Source: Methanomassiliicoccales archaeon PtaU1.Bin124
GTDB lineage: Archaea; Thermoplasmatota; Thermoplasmata; Methanomassiliicoccales; UBA472
Assembly: GCA_002067865.1 (NCBI GenBank)
Contig: MVRC01000006.1
Span: 1-64,000, forward strand
Reading direction: 5' to 3'
DNA: 64,000 nucleotides
Of this stretch, positions 7,556 through 15,290 are shown in pieces. Each line of letters starts with the position of its first letter. Within the stretch, counting starts at the first letter, position 1. Under the pieces are notes generated by a model. That model was given only the letters and a program-made list of their open reading frames with translations. It made no database searches and had not been told where the DNA came from. The translations under genes and the position numbers were made by a program.

Positions 7556-8338
7556 TTGGTGAGATTCGCAGACGTACCAGACGATGAGAAGTTCAAGAAG
7601 CTGAGAAAGTTCAACCTGGCCATGGGAGCATTCCATCTCATCCAGGCGATAATTATGTTAGTGATAGCTAACTATAGTGTGAAGATGGCCTTCACGACAT
7701 CGTTCTACGACGCCACGAACGGTTTTCCGCCCACCGTCCCCTCTGACCCGACCGTGTGGTTCACAGTGCCCCTGGGTCCCATGGTGGCGATATTCCTTCT
7801 GATGTCAGCGATCGCCCATTTCTCCGTCTCCACCTTCGGTTATAAGTGGTATGTGGAGAACCTCAAGCACAACATCAACAAGGCCCGCTGGTTCGAGTAC
7901 GCGATATCATCCTCGTTCATGCTGGTGGTCATCGCCTGGCTATGCGGTATGTGGGATTTCGTCTCGATCATGCTGTTGTTCTCAGTGAACGCTTGCATGA
8001 ACCTCTTCGGTTACATGATGGAACTGCACAACCAGACCACTGAGAAGACCAACTGGACCTCTTTCATCTTTGGCTGTTTCGCCGGCCTGATGCCATGGGT
8101 GGCCTTGTTCATGTACTTCCTCGGCGTCAAGGGGGGGTCCCCGCCAGCGTTCGTCTACGGCATCATGATCTCGATCGCGATCTTCTTCAACATCTTCGCA
8201 CTGAACATGTTGCTGCAGTACCGCAAGAAGGGCAAGTATCAGAACTACCTCTACGGGGAGTACATCTACATCGTGCTCAGCCTAGTGGCAAAAACGGCAT
8301 TGGCCTGGCAGGTGTTCTCAGGTACGATGGTGGGCTAA
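7556..8338 (+). CDS. Heliorhodopsin
   Basis: A seven-helix retinal protein of the heliorhodopsin family, which is inverted in the membrane relative to type 1 rhodopsins and does not pump ions in characterised cases. The 260-residue sequence keeps the family's hallmark last helix, VLSLVAKTALAWQVF, with K246 as the retinal Schiff-base lysine. E114 in RWFEYAISSSFM sits at the counterion position. The motifs FNLAMGAFHLIQ (helix A), FSVNACMNLFGYMME, FGCFAGLMPW and FNIFALNMLLQYRKKGKYQNYLYGE match in order. TTG 7556 and adjacent GTG 7559 both follow a strong AAAGGAGGT; GTG has the better spacing. It is divergent from the ArsA-type operon and abuts the convergent ACT-MBL gene. No retinal or carotenoid gene is in the window, so the chromophore source is unknown. 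Confidence 0.93.
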   Translation: MVRFADVPDDEKFKKLRKFNLAMGAFHLIQAIIMLVIANYSVKMAFTTSFYDATNGFPPTVPSDPTVWFTVPLGPMVAIFLLMSAIAHFSVSTFGYKWYVENLKHNINKARWFEYAISSSFMLVVIAWLCGMWDFVSIMLLFSVNACMNLFGYMMELHNQTTEKTNWTSFIFGCFAGLMPWVALFMYFLGVKGGSPPAFVYGIMISIAIFFNIFALNMLLQYRKKGKYQNYLYGEYIYIVLSLVAKTALAWQVFSGTMVG

Positions 8339-8341
8339 ACC

Positions 8342-9859
8342 TCATCCTTTCATTTCGCCTTCGAAGCGCACCTGCTCGCCGTTTACGGTGAGCCGGTCGC
8401 CCTCGAGGACGGAGACGGCCCCATGCCCGCCACATACCAAGCACCGTCTCCCTTTTTTTACCATCTTTACATCTAAGGACCTGGCCATGTCCATGAGCAT
8501 CTTTCTCTCCTCCTCTGCCTTCTCGCTGTCCACGTTGACCGAGGTCATGAGGTTCTTGGCCAGTATGTTGTACTTCTTCCTATCCTCGCTGAGGCTGTGG
8601 AAATTGATGAGACTGTCTCCGGTGAACATCAGCCCATGGCCTTCGCTGAGGAAGTACACATGGCCGTGCTGATGACCCCCCAACCCTTCCAGCACCAGGA
8701 AGTCCACGTCCCCAACCCTGAACAGCCCGATGGCATCGAATCCCCCGACCTTGTCCGAGACGCCCCTCATCTCCCGGATATTTCCGGGCGGGGAGAATCT
8801 GGAGAACAGATTGATGAGCTTGGTATAGACCTCCTCCAGCACCGAGCTCTCAGAGACCGAGCCATAGGCACGATTGGACGATTCAATGATCTTCACCGTG
8901 CCTGTGGAAGCATGGGAGGGGACAGGGAACAGGCCTGCCCCGCCAGCATGGTCGGCATCGGCATGGGTCAGGTAGATGGCCTTGAGCTTGGAAAGGTCCC
9001 CCAGCCCGTAATGGGCCAGCATATGGGCTAGGTCCTCATGGTATGATCCGTATCCAGTATCGATCATGACCATCTCGTCCGGGGCCTTCAGCACGAAAAT
9101 ATTACCCCCGCAAGGCATCTGGAATGCGTATAGGTCGAGATGGTTGGATATGCGGAACTGCTGTACATCGGCATAGAATCCCGCGCCGGCCGTGTCCCGC
9201 AGTGCCTTTCCCGTTTCGAGCACGCTTTGGAACACCTGCTTTGGGTCGATGTTGAGGTTCGTCAGCTCCTGGACGATGTGGTTGACATCGGAGAGGAGCT
9301 TCATGAGGAACTCATCCTCCTTCTCGCCCACTATCTCCCTGAGCTGCTGGGCGAAGCGGATGTAGAACACGGTATCGTCCAGATTCCGCCCGGTCGTGTC
9401 ATATTCCAGAATCTCTAGGGGATAGCGGGACTTCAGCTGCTCCAGCAGACCATCGACCTTGGAGATGTCGTCGATGGTAAGGGACACCGTAAGCCTTTCC
9501 GGCCTGGGGCTCTTGTCGTCGAAGTCCAGGAAAGCGATGTTGCACTTCGCGTTGGTGGTGAAGTTCAGGAACTCGAACAGCGCCCCGGAACGGTTGGGAA
9601 GATAGACGTTGAACTTGAGGAAGCCGAGCTTGTTGAGGGCGGTCTGAAGGTAGCCTATGGCCTTCAGCTCCTCCGTGAGGGAATCATATTCCCTCTCTGT
9701 GCAGGTGACCTCGAAGAAGACGACGTAAGGGTCGATGCGCCGGTCATAATGGATGCGCTCGATGTTACCCTTGTATCGTTTCACAATCTCGGCGGCGCGA
9801 TGAAGCGCCCCGGGCTCGTCTGGCATCTTCGCAATGAAGTAATGCTTTCCGGCCACCAT
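8342..9859 (-). CDS. Tandem ACT domains fused to a metallo-beta-lactamase fold domain
   Basis: About 505 residues. Two ACT-like regulatory domains (about 5-75 and 80-155; the first starts HYFIAKMPDEPGALHRAAE) are followed by a helical linker and a metallo-beta-lactamase domain from about 245. Its metal motif is THADADHAGGAG (H299, D301, D303, H304), so the second histidine of HxHxDH is Asp; flavodiiron proteins carry an acidic residue at this place. Further ligands are probably in GGHQHGHVYF and FTGDSL. ATG 9859 is preferred to 9907 because a TATA-like TTTTTATTTC precedes it by about 30 bp. ACT domains usually bind amino acids, which suggests an amino-acid-controlled hydrolase. The substrate cannot be read from the sequence. 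Confidence 0.75.
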   Translation of the reverse strand: MVAGKHYFIAKMPDEPGALHRAAEIVKRYKGNIERIHYDRRIDPYVVFFEVTCTEREYDSLTEELKAIGYLQTALNKLGFLKFNVYLPNRSGALFEFLNFTTNAKCNIAFLDFDDKSPRPERLTVSLTIDDISKVDGLLEQLKSRYPLEILEYDTTGRNLDDTVFYIRFAQQLREIVGEKEDEFLMKLLSDVNHIVQELTNLNIDPKQVFQSVLETGKALRDTAGAGFYADVQQFRISNHLDLYAFQMPCGGNIFVLKAPDEMVMIDTGYGSYHEDLAHMLAHYGLGDLSKLKAIYLTHADADHAGGAGLFPVPSHASTGTVKIIESSNRAYGSVSESSVLEEVYTKLINLFSRFSPPGNIREMRGVSDKVGGFDAIGLFRVGDVDFLVLEGLGGHQHGHVYFLSEGHGLMFTGDSLINFHSLSEDRKKYNILAKNLMTSVNVDSEKAEEERKMLMDMARSLDVKMVKKGRRCLVCGGHGAVSVLEGDRLTVNGEQVRFEGEMKG

Positions 9860-9935
9860 GAGCGCCCCCCTGCACATGCAGAAATAAAAATCTTGTCCCG
9901 CCACCATGCGGTCAGAGCGGGAACGCCCCGACCAG

Positions 9936-10169
9936 TCACTTCTTCTTTTCAGCGAACTTGGTGGCGATCTTCAGGGAATTGAGCATGCAAGGTTCGGCAT
10001 AGTAGTCCTTCATGTTGCGCAGTTCCTCGTACATCTGCTCCGGCGACCTCCCCCTGAGGTCGTCAACGCTCCTGACACCGAGGCGGTACAATGCCTCTGC
10101 CGCATTACCCCCCACCCCTGGCACTTTGCGAAGTTCTGCTATGACCTCATCCTTCGGGCGCTCATCCAT
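9936..10169 (-). CDS. Helix-hairpin-helix protein of the Cdd1 (pathogenicity locus) type
   Basis: A 77-residue basic protein with a helix-hairpin-helix element (LRKVPGVGGNAAEALYRLGV) followed by SVDDLRGRSPEQMYEEL and a Cys in AEPCMLNSLKIA. These segments match, in order, the Cdd1 family: IPGIG, SVEDL, PEELY, CVLY. HhH proteins of this size bind DNA non-specifically, but the family's function is not established. A TATA-like CGATTAAGTCC at about 10196-10206 suggests ATG 10169 as a near-leaderless start rather than 10196. It lies between a membrane protein and the ACT-MBL gene on the same strand with separate promoters. Confidence 0.7.
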   Translation of the reverse strand: MDERPKDEVIAELRKVPGVGGNAAEALYRLGVRSVDDLRGRSPEQMYEELRNMKDYYAEPCMLNSLKIATKFAEKKK

Positions 10170-10215
10170 GATATCGAAAAACGAGTGATGCCGCAAGGAC
10201 TTAATCGTTTGCCAT

Positions 10216-10809
10216 TCACGGACGGAGGTTCACTGCCCTCATGAGCACGCCCTTTATGGACGAACCGAGCTCCATCGGAGTGAACTTCTGCATCGCCAGG
10301 TAACCAATGGTGAATGCGAAGTATGGCACCAGGTATTCCCAGGAGAAGGTCCCGGCCAACACCATGAGAACGATCGCCACGTCGCTGAAAGGCCTGTAAT
10401 GAAGGAACCATTCCATGGCCTTGACCGTCCTGACGCGGTGGGCCACCTCGTCCATGATCTCGTCGATGAAGCCGGCCACCAGGAAGATGACCACAACGCC
10501 CCACATGAACTCGACGTTCTCCCTGAAGAGCATTATGCCCAGGGTGATCAAGGCGGTACCGGTGCCAGCGGCGAAGGCGACGTTGTCTATCTTCCGTGCC
10601 AGGATGAGACTGACGATCATGGCCAGGAAGAAAGCGGTGGAGAACGGGGAGTCGAAGACCATCAATGCGCCCATGACCACACCCGATATGACCGCCAACA
10701 GATTGGCGGTCTTCAACGAGTACATCTCCTCGTCATATGCCTGGTCTATGAACTTTATGGCAAAGCCCAGGAATGCATACAATGGGACGATGATAAATAT
10801 CGGCAACAC
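10216..10809 (-). CDS. Polytopic membrane protein of unknown function
   Basis: A 197-residue protein with five or six hydrophobic helices and acidic loops (FIDQAYDEEM; GFIDEIMDEVAHRVRT). I do not recognise a characterised family. The start is GTG 10809, preceded by GGTGGATTTGAA on the minus strand, which gives a usable ribosome binding site. The conserved-looking IDNVAFAAGTGTALI and the DE-rich motif between helices could bind a metal or a polar ligand, but this is speculation. It lies 47 bp upstream of the Cdd1-like gene on the same strand. Confidence 0.6.
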   Translation of the reverse strand: MLPIFIIVPLYAFLGFAIKFIDQAYDEEMYSLKTANLLAVISGVVMGALMVFDSPFSTAFFLAMIVSLILARKIDNVAFAAGTGTALITLGIMLFRENVEFMWGVVVIFLVAGFIDEIMDEVAHRVRTVKAMEWFLHYRPFSDVAIVLMVLAGTFSWEYLVPYFAFTIGYLAMQKFTPMELGSSIKGVLMRAVNLRP

Positions 10810-11050
10810 TTCAAATCCACCGTCTTTTTGGTTGTCAAGGTAGCCAAGAACAGGCCGCTATGTTAGTCGACCTCGACAATTTACGAAGTACTTAAGGATT
10901 ATGTATTTGGAAATTGACATCCAAAGGGACCATCCTACGTCGTCTGTCGATGGGATTAATCGACTTGGCGCTTACCCCATTTGCGCAGGCGTTGACGAGA
11001 AAATCAACCAAAATCGTGGTTTGATATAGGCACTGTCAAATTTTGTCATC
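10810..11050. other. Divergent intergenic region, 241 bp
   Basis: No open reading frame of coding character was found. On the plus side a TATA-like TTTGATATAGG (11021-11031) lies about 25 bp before ATG 11051 and would give a leaderless beta-propeller mRNA. A second AT-rich element (AAGTACTTAAGGATTATG, about 10886-10903) could be a minus-strand TATA, but its distance to GTG 10809 would leave a leader of about 60 bp. I see no convincing RNA gene. Confidence 0.4.
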
Positions 11051-12841
11051 ATGACCATATCGGCAGGAGCGAAGGCGTTCCTTTCCTTGGGCATAGTGGC
11101 GGCGATCATCATATCGGGGTTCTACATCGTCAATGCCAACAGGGACGGGAGCGAGGGGGAACGGGGGCTTCCCAACTTCAGTTCTGAACATCAGCTGCAA
11201 TATTTTCTAGCCTTGCACGGCGGAGCGAGGGAGGGCGTTCTCGATTATGATCAGATGATATCTCAGGCCGAAGCATCTGGCTCCACGACCTACACGAAGA
11301 CGAACACACAGGTGGCCGGGGTGGACGAGATGGATTCGATCGAGACGGATGGGATTCACATCTACATCGCCACCAGGGACCGGGTCAACATCGTCAAGGC
11401 AGCGCCGGCCGATGCGATGTCGAACGTAGGCGTCATCATGGTCAAGGACCTCATCAAGACCAGCGCCGAATCCTGGTATTATGTGGACGGCATCTTCCTG
11501 ACAGGGGACGAACTGGTCGTGATGATCTCCATATATGATTATGGCAAGGGAGAGGGGGTCTATTCATTGTATGACTATTATTACGGGTACCAGGCGAGGA
11601 CCGTCCTCTGCCTCTTGGACGTTTCGGACCCTTCAGCTCCCGCTTTGGTCGACGCCAAAGGGATCTCCGGTTACCTACTCTCCGCCCGACTTCATGACGG
11701 GGTCGCATATCTCATCACCGAACAGTCCATCTGGGATGGGCATGGAACGGCGATGCCTGTGATATGGTCCGGCGGTTCATACTCCAACGAGCCCGTATCT
11801 TCGATCCGATATGACCCCAACGCCACCGATGTCCGCTCCTACACCAATGTACTATCGTTCAGGCTGTCCGACCATGAGGCGAACGTCACCAGCGTGCTGA
11901 TGGGGTATGGCAGCGTCATCTATGCGACCGGCGAGAACATCTATGTGACCAGCACGGTTTGGGGCACGACAGGAAACTGGGCGTTCAGCGACCCCACCAC
12001 GACCATCTATCGGCTCCATCTCGATGGCCTGATCGTCACTCCGAACGGGATCGGCCAGGTTCCTGGTTCCCCCCTTAACCAGTTCTCCATGGACGAGCAC
12101 GACGGTCACTTGCGCATCGCCACGAATTCAGGCTGGCAATCGGGGGAGAACATGGTCTTCGTGATGGACGGCACGATGAACGTCATCGGAGAGCTGCGTG
12201 GCATCGCAATGAACGAAACGATCAGGGCCGTTCGGTTCATGAACGACACATTGTACCTGGTGACGTTCTTCCAGACCGATCCGCTCTTCATCATCGACCT
12301 GAGCGACCCTACCCATCTCATCGTGTTAGGGGAACTGGTCATGCCTGGATTCTCCAGTTATCTTCAGGACCTCGGGAACGGCCTGTTGATCGGCGTGGGT
12401 TGGGAGAACGGCACGTTGAAACTGTCCCTCTATGACGTCAGCGACCCCGCCGAGCCGAAGATCCTGTCCAACATCATCACCCCCGCATGGGCATATTCCG
12501 AGGCACAGTACGATCATCATGCGTTCATGTACGATGCTGCCACAGGGACCATCGGGATACCGGTGTGGACCTATGGTCAGAACGGCCAGGGTGGTGCGTT
12601 CATCTATCGCCTGGAGGACAGGTCGCTCACCTTCAAGGGCATGGTCCAGAGCGATAACTCCACCTCCGCTCGCTGCCTGCTGATAGATGACCATCTGTAC
12701 ACCATCTCGAGCACAACAGTGTCTTCATGGTCCTCCATAGACCTGGGCCACATCGGCAGCATCACCTTCAGAGAGGCCGATGAACCGGTGTACTTCGTCT
12801 GCGGGGAGATATCCACCGTTCTCGAACGGGGGGAGGCATGA
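11051..12841 (+). CDS. Membrane-anchored beta-propeller protein (PF09826-like)
   Basis: A 596-residue extracytoplasmic protein. One N-terminal helix (AFLSLGIVAAIIISGFYIV, residues 9-27) anchors it. The segment YTKTNTQVAGVDEMDSIETD (from about residue 80) is the signature of the secreted beta-propeller family PF09826 (YSKTNxQVxGVDEADxxKTD), and repeated LSDPxxP- and HDG-type strands follow through the rest of the protein. The biochemical role of the family is unknown. The gene probably has a leaderless mRNA from TATA TTTGATATAGG. Its stop overlaps the start of the next gene (ATGA), which encodes a membrane-bound helix-turn-helix protein, so the two probably work together, with the propeller as external sensor domain. 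Confidence 0.8.
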   Translation: MTISAGAKAFLSLGIVAAIIISGFYIVNANRDGSEGERGLPNFSSEHQLQYFLALHGGAREGVLDYDQMISQAEASGSTTYTKTNTQVAGVDEMDSIETDGIHIYIATRDRVNIVKAAPADAMSNVGVIMVKDLIKTSAESWYYVDGIFLTGDELVVMISIYDYGKGEGVYSLYDYYYGYQARTVLCLLDVSDPSAPALVDAKGISGYLLSARLHDGVAYLITEQSIWDGHGTAMPVIWSGGSYSNEPVSSIRYDPNATDVRSYTNVLSFRLSDHEANVTSVLMGYGSVIYATGENIYVTSTVWGTTGNWAFSDPTTTIYRLHLDGLIVTPNGIGQVPGSPLNQFSMDEHDGHLRIATNSGWQSGENMVFVMDGTMNVIGELRGIAMNETIRAVRFMNDTLYLVTFFQTDPLFIIDLSDPTHLIVLGELVMPGFSSYLQDLGNGLLIGVGWENGTLKLSLYDVSDPAEPKILSNIITPAWAYSEAQYDHHAFMYDAATGTIGIPVWTYGQNGQGGAFIYRLEDRSLTFKGMVQSDNSTSARCLLIDDHLYTISSTTVSSWSSIDLGHIGSITFREADEPVYFVCGEISTVLERGEA

Positions 12842-13452
12842 AAGGGATTAATCTCGGTGGGCCACTATATCCGTCGAGGGAGCTAGACTTGAGGGTGGAG
12901 CTGGACAAGAAGGCCCTGTTCGCACTGGCCTCCGACACCAGGATGGACATACTGAAGGCGTTGCAGACGGACCGTCGCACGCTCTCCCAGCTAGCCGAAC
13001 TGTTACAGGTCGACAAGGCCGCAGTGCATCGCCACCTGAAAAAGCTGGAGGAGGGCGGCTTCGTGAACCGGGCCGATGATCATGGGTTCATCTATTATTC
13101 CCTGTCATGGAAGGCCAGGGACATCATCTCCCCGGGGGAGAACACCCGTATCGTGGTCATCATCTCCACCGCGTTCATCCTCCTCCTGGCCTGCCTTGTG
13201 ATATTTGCTTCAATCCCTCAGGCGGACCAACCCGCATATGAAGCGGTACAGGGATCGGACAACTTTGACCCACCTGTCATGACCATGAACGAACCGGACC
13301 ATACATGGGAGTATGTTGGGATAGGGGTCATGGGCATAGCTGCCGTGGTCATGCTGGTGGTCTGCATCAAAATGTTGGTCCGACCTAAACAGCCGAGGCC
13401 CGATGATGCCGAGTCATATACGGCTCCAGAGTCGAACGTGATTGACGATTGA
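12838..13452 (+). CDS. Membrane-anchored ArsR-type winged-helix regulator
   Basis: 204 residues: an N-terminal ArsR-like winged helix (about 17-95; ALASDTRMDILKALQ, then TLSQLAELLQVDKAAVHRHLKKLEEGGFV), a first membrane helix (about 105-127), an external loop of about 35 residues and a second helix (about 158-182), ending in a short hydrophilic tail. The ATG overlaps the propeller gene's stop by 4 bp. DNA binding by a protein fixed in the membrane, made in equal amounts with an external beta-propeller protein, suggests a one-component trans-membrane signalling pair. No metal-binding cysteines are present in the winged helix, so metal sensing of the classical ArsR type is not supported. Confidence 0.8.
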   Translation: MKGINLGGPLYPSRELDLRVELDKKALFALASDTRMDILKALQTDRRTLSQLAELLQVDKAAVHRHLKKLEEGGFVNRADDHGFIYYSLSWKARDIISPGENTRIVVIISTAFILLLACLVIFASIPQADQPAYEAVQGSDNFDPPVMTMNEPDHTWEYVGIGVMGIAAVVMLVVCIKMLVRPKQPRPDDAESYTAPESNVIDD

Positions 13453-13481
13453 CGGTAACTGGGCCGTAATCATTATGGACA

Positions 13482-13512
13482 GTGACCCCTTATGAAAGGG
13501 CCAAGGGGTCGC
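13482..13512. promoter_or_regulatory. Strong inverted repeat before the GCS2-like gene
   Basis: GACCCCTT (13484-13491) and AAGGGGTC (13503-13510) form a perfect 8-bp inverted repeat with an 11-base loop. It extends to 10 bp with a T-G and a G-C pair. It lies 8 bp before ATG 13520, and the AAGGGG half is the only purine-rich stretch that could act as ribosome binding site. The hairpin could end the upstream transcript, gate translation or be an operator. Confidence 0.45.
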
Positions 13513-13519
13513 TGGTTTC

Positions 13520-14446
13520 ATGAGGCTGGCAGTGTCCGCGGAATATATCATCCGACCTGCGGGTCTGGACTGCGAGTCATTGCGTTCAGGTCAAGAACCC
13601 TCCCGCCGCAGCATTATCGTGGGCGGCGCCAAACAACTTGAGCTCTTCCGGGACCTGGAGACGAGCATGCACCATGGGATCAAAGAGGCGTTGGAACGCC
13701 TTCCCCGGGGCGAGGGCCTGCTGGGGATCGGCGTGGAGCCTTGGTTGCCGGCCGAAGCGAGCGGCGCTATTCCAGTACGGATAAAAGTGACCATGCTGGA
13801 CCTGCCGACCAGCGATCTCGATGCAATTTGGCGTCGCATCCGGGCTATAATCCCTTTGATAAGCGCCTTGGCCGCCGCCACCCCCTTCGATTCCTGTCAT
13901 GCGAACGGTATCGCCAGCAATGCGCTGATGAATCACATCCATACCTGCCAAAGGGAAGGACGGGCACCCATATCCGCGGACCGAAGGTTCAGATATGGCC
14001 GGGTGGAGAAGGCACTGCCATCCGCTGCACCCCGGTCTCCCGTGGCATACGACAGTTCCACCGGGGCATTACAGATCTCCCTATGGGAGGTTCAGGAATG
14101 TGCCAGATCGAACATGGCCGTCATAGCCCTCCTTTCCTCCCTGCTCCGGACCGAAGGGATGGGGCTGGATGCTTCCGAGGAAGATTGCACCATAGCATTG
14201 GGGAAGGCCGCCGAAGGAGGCACGGCCCAGCTGAAGGAGGAGCTTTGGACCATGTATGAGCTCGCAGGCAGCACCGCCTCCGCTGAAGAGAGGATGTATC
14301 TGTCGATAATACGGGAACGGATCGATAGGGGCTCGCTGGGGGAGACCTTGCCAAAACTGGTCCAAAGCAAGGGGATGGACAGGGCGATGGACGAGCTGAG
14401 CAAATGCCTCCGCACCAATCGTCCGTTCCTACCTCGGGAAGATTAG
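13520..14446 (+). CDS. Divergent GCS2-like (carboxylate-amine ligase) protein, probably catalytically altered
   Basis: A 308-residue protein. The segment RIRAIIPLISALAAATPFDS followed by GIASNALMNHI (about residues 110-140) resembles the GCS2/YbdK core helix (LRPLLPLLLALSASSPF...TGYASYR). In that family the preceding strand carries GLHVHV; here the corresponding PVRIKVTM has no histidines, and the N-terminal acidic ExE motif is not evident. It may be a degenerate or repurposed ATP-grasp-like ligase of the glutamine-synthetase fold. It is shorter than usual family members (about 370). It precedes the PLC-like and photolyase genes on the same strand. The family call is tentative; an unrelated fold remains possible. 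Confidence 0.45.
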   Translation: MRLAVSAEYIIRPAGLDCESLRSGQEPSRRSIIVGGAKQLELFRDLETSMHHGIKEALERLPRGEGLLGIGVEPWLPAEASGAIPVRIKVTMLDLPTSDLDAIWRRIRAIIPLISALAAATPFDSCHANGIASNALMNHIHTCQREGRAPISADRRFRYGRVEKALPSAAPRSPVAYDSSTGALQISLWEVQECARSNMAVIALLSSLLRTEGMGLDASEEDCTIALGKAAEGGTAQLKEELWTMYELAGSTASAEERMYLSIIRERIDRGSLGETLPKLVQSKGMDRAMDELSKCLRTNRPFLPRED

Positions 14447-14501
14447 TTTCGCCGACCTCCCAGGGTCGATCAATTGTAGGGCGGGGCGGTAGGCCGTTCG
14501 A

Positions 14502-15239
14502 ATGAAGTGGAGGACGCACGCTGCCATCACCCGCACGGTAGGCGACTCGCTGGGAATGGAGCCAGAGCTCATCGAGGTCATGGTGGAGGCATCGATCGAA
14601 CCGGACCGGTGTCCGGTCGGAAAAAGGAACAATGGCAGGTTCAGCAGGTCCATCCATCATGGCACTGAGAGCAAGATCGTGAAAATTCTGGTCTGGAAGG
14701 CAAGGATGGCGTTCCTGGAGGGGGATGTGCACAGCGGCAGTCGCGCCTTAGGCCTGGCCCTTCATTATGTTCAGGACAACAGCGTGCCTCGATGCCGGAA
14801 TTGGAATGCTCACAAGGAGTTCGAACGGAGATTGAGCGAGCAGGTCGTCCCCATGAACGCCATCCGTTCCGGATTGGAACGAAGCATCTCCTCTCCCCTT
14901 TTTGTCGACGCGGTCGCCGACTCGGTTCGGCCTAGGAAGAATAGGCAGTGGTCGATGTACCAAGCATCGGCCTGTTCGGCCGCCCTGGCAGGAGCGGTGC
15001 TATCCGACCTTGATCCTCCGGGCGAAATGGCCATCCAACTGAGGCGGCGTCTGTTGGCACATCGTTATGTGGCCCCTCCCCTGATCATCGGCCTGGGGGC
15101 AGCGGTCACCACGACCCTTTGGACCATCTGGCCAGCGGCTGGCCTTACAGCTCTCTCGGCGACCTGCATCCTATTCGCAGTAAATTCAACCCTGACCCGC
15201 CGGACCAACCGTCTAGAAAAATGGTTCGATATTCTCTGA
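14502..15239 (+). CDS. Zinc phospholipase C / P1-nuclease-like protein with C-terminal membrane helices
   Basis: A 245-residue protein starting MKWRTHAAIT. The closely spaced W3 and H6 recall the N-terminal Trp and His zinc ligands of the P1 nuclease/PLC fold. Further motifs match: SIHHGTES, and ALHYVQDNSVPRCRNWNAHKEFE, where family proteins have HYxQDxxxPxH. The His after VP is replaced here by Arg/Cys, so one zinc ligand may have shifted. Residues 188-230 form two membrane helices. No export signal precedes W3, so the domain is probably cytoplasmic and tethered, unlike secreted phospholipases. Activity is unproven. Confidence 0.5.
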   Translation: MKWRTHAAITRTVGDSLGMEPELIEVMVEASIEPDRCPVGKRNNGRFSRSIHHGTESKIVKILVWKARMAFLEGDVHSGSRALGLALHYVQDNSVPRCRNWNAHKEFERRLSEQVVPMNAIRSGLERSISSPLFVDAVADSVRPRKNRQWSMYQASACSAALAGAVLSDLDPPGEMAIQLRRRLLAHRYVAPPLIIGLGAAVTTTLWTIWPAAGLTALSATCILFAVNSTLTRRTNRLEKWFDIL

Positions 15240-15290
15240 AAAAGAATCCTGGCGCAAATTACATGAGGCGGCATCGCTTGAATCCATGCG

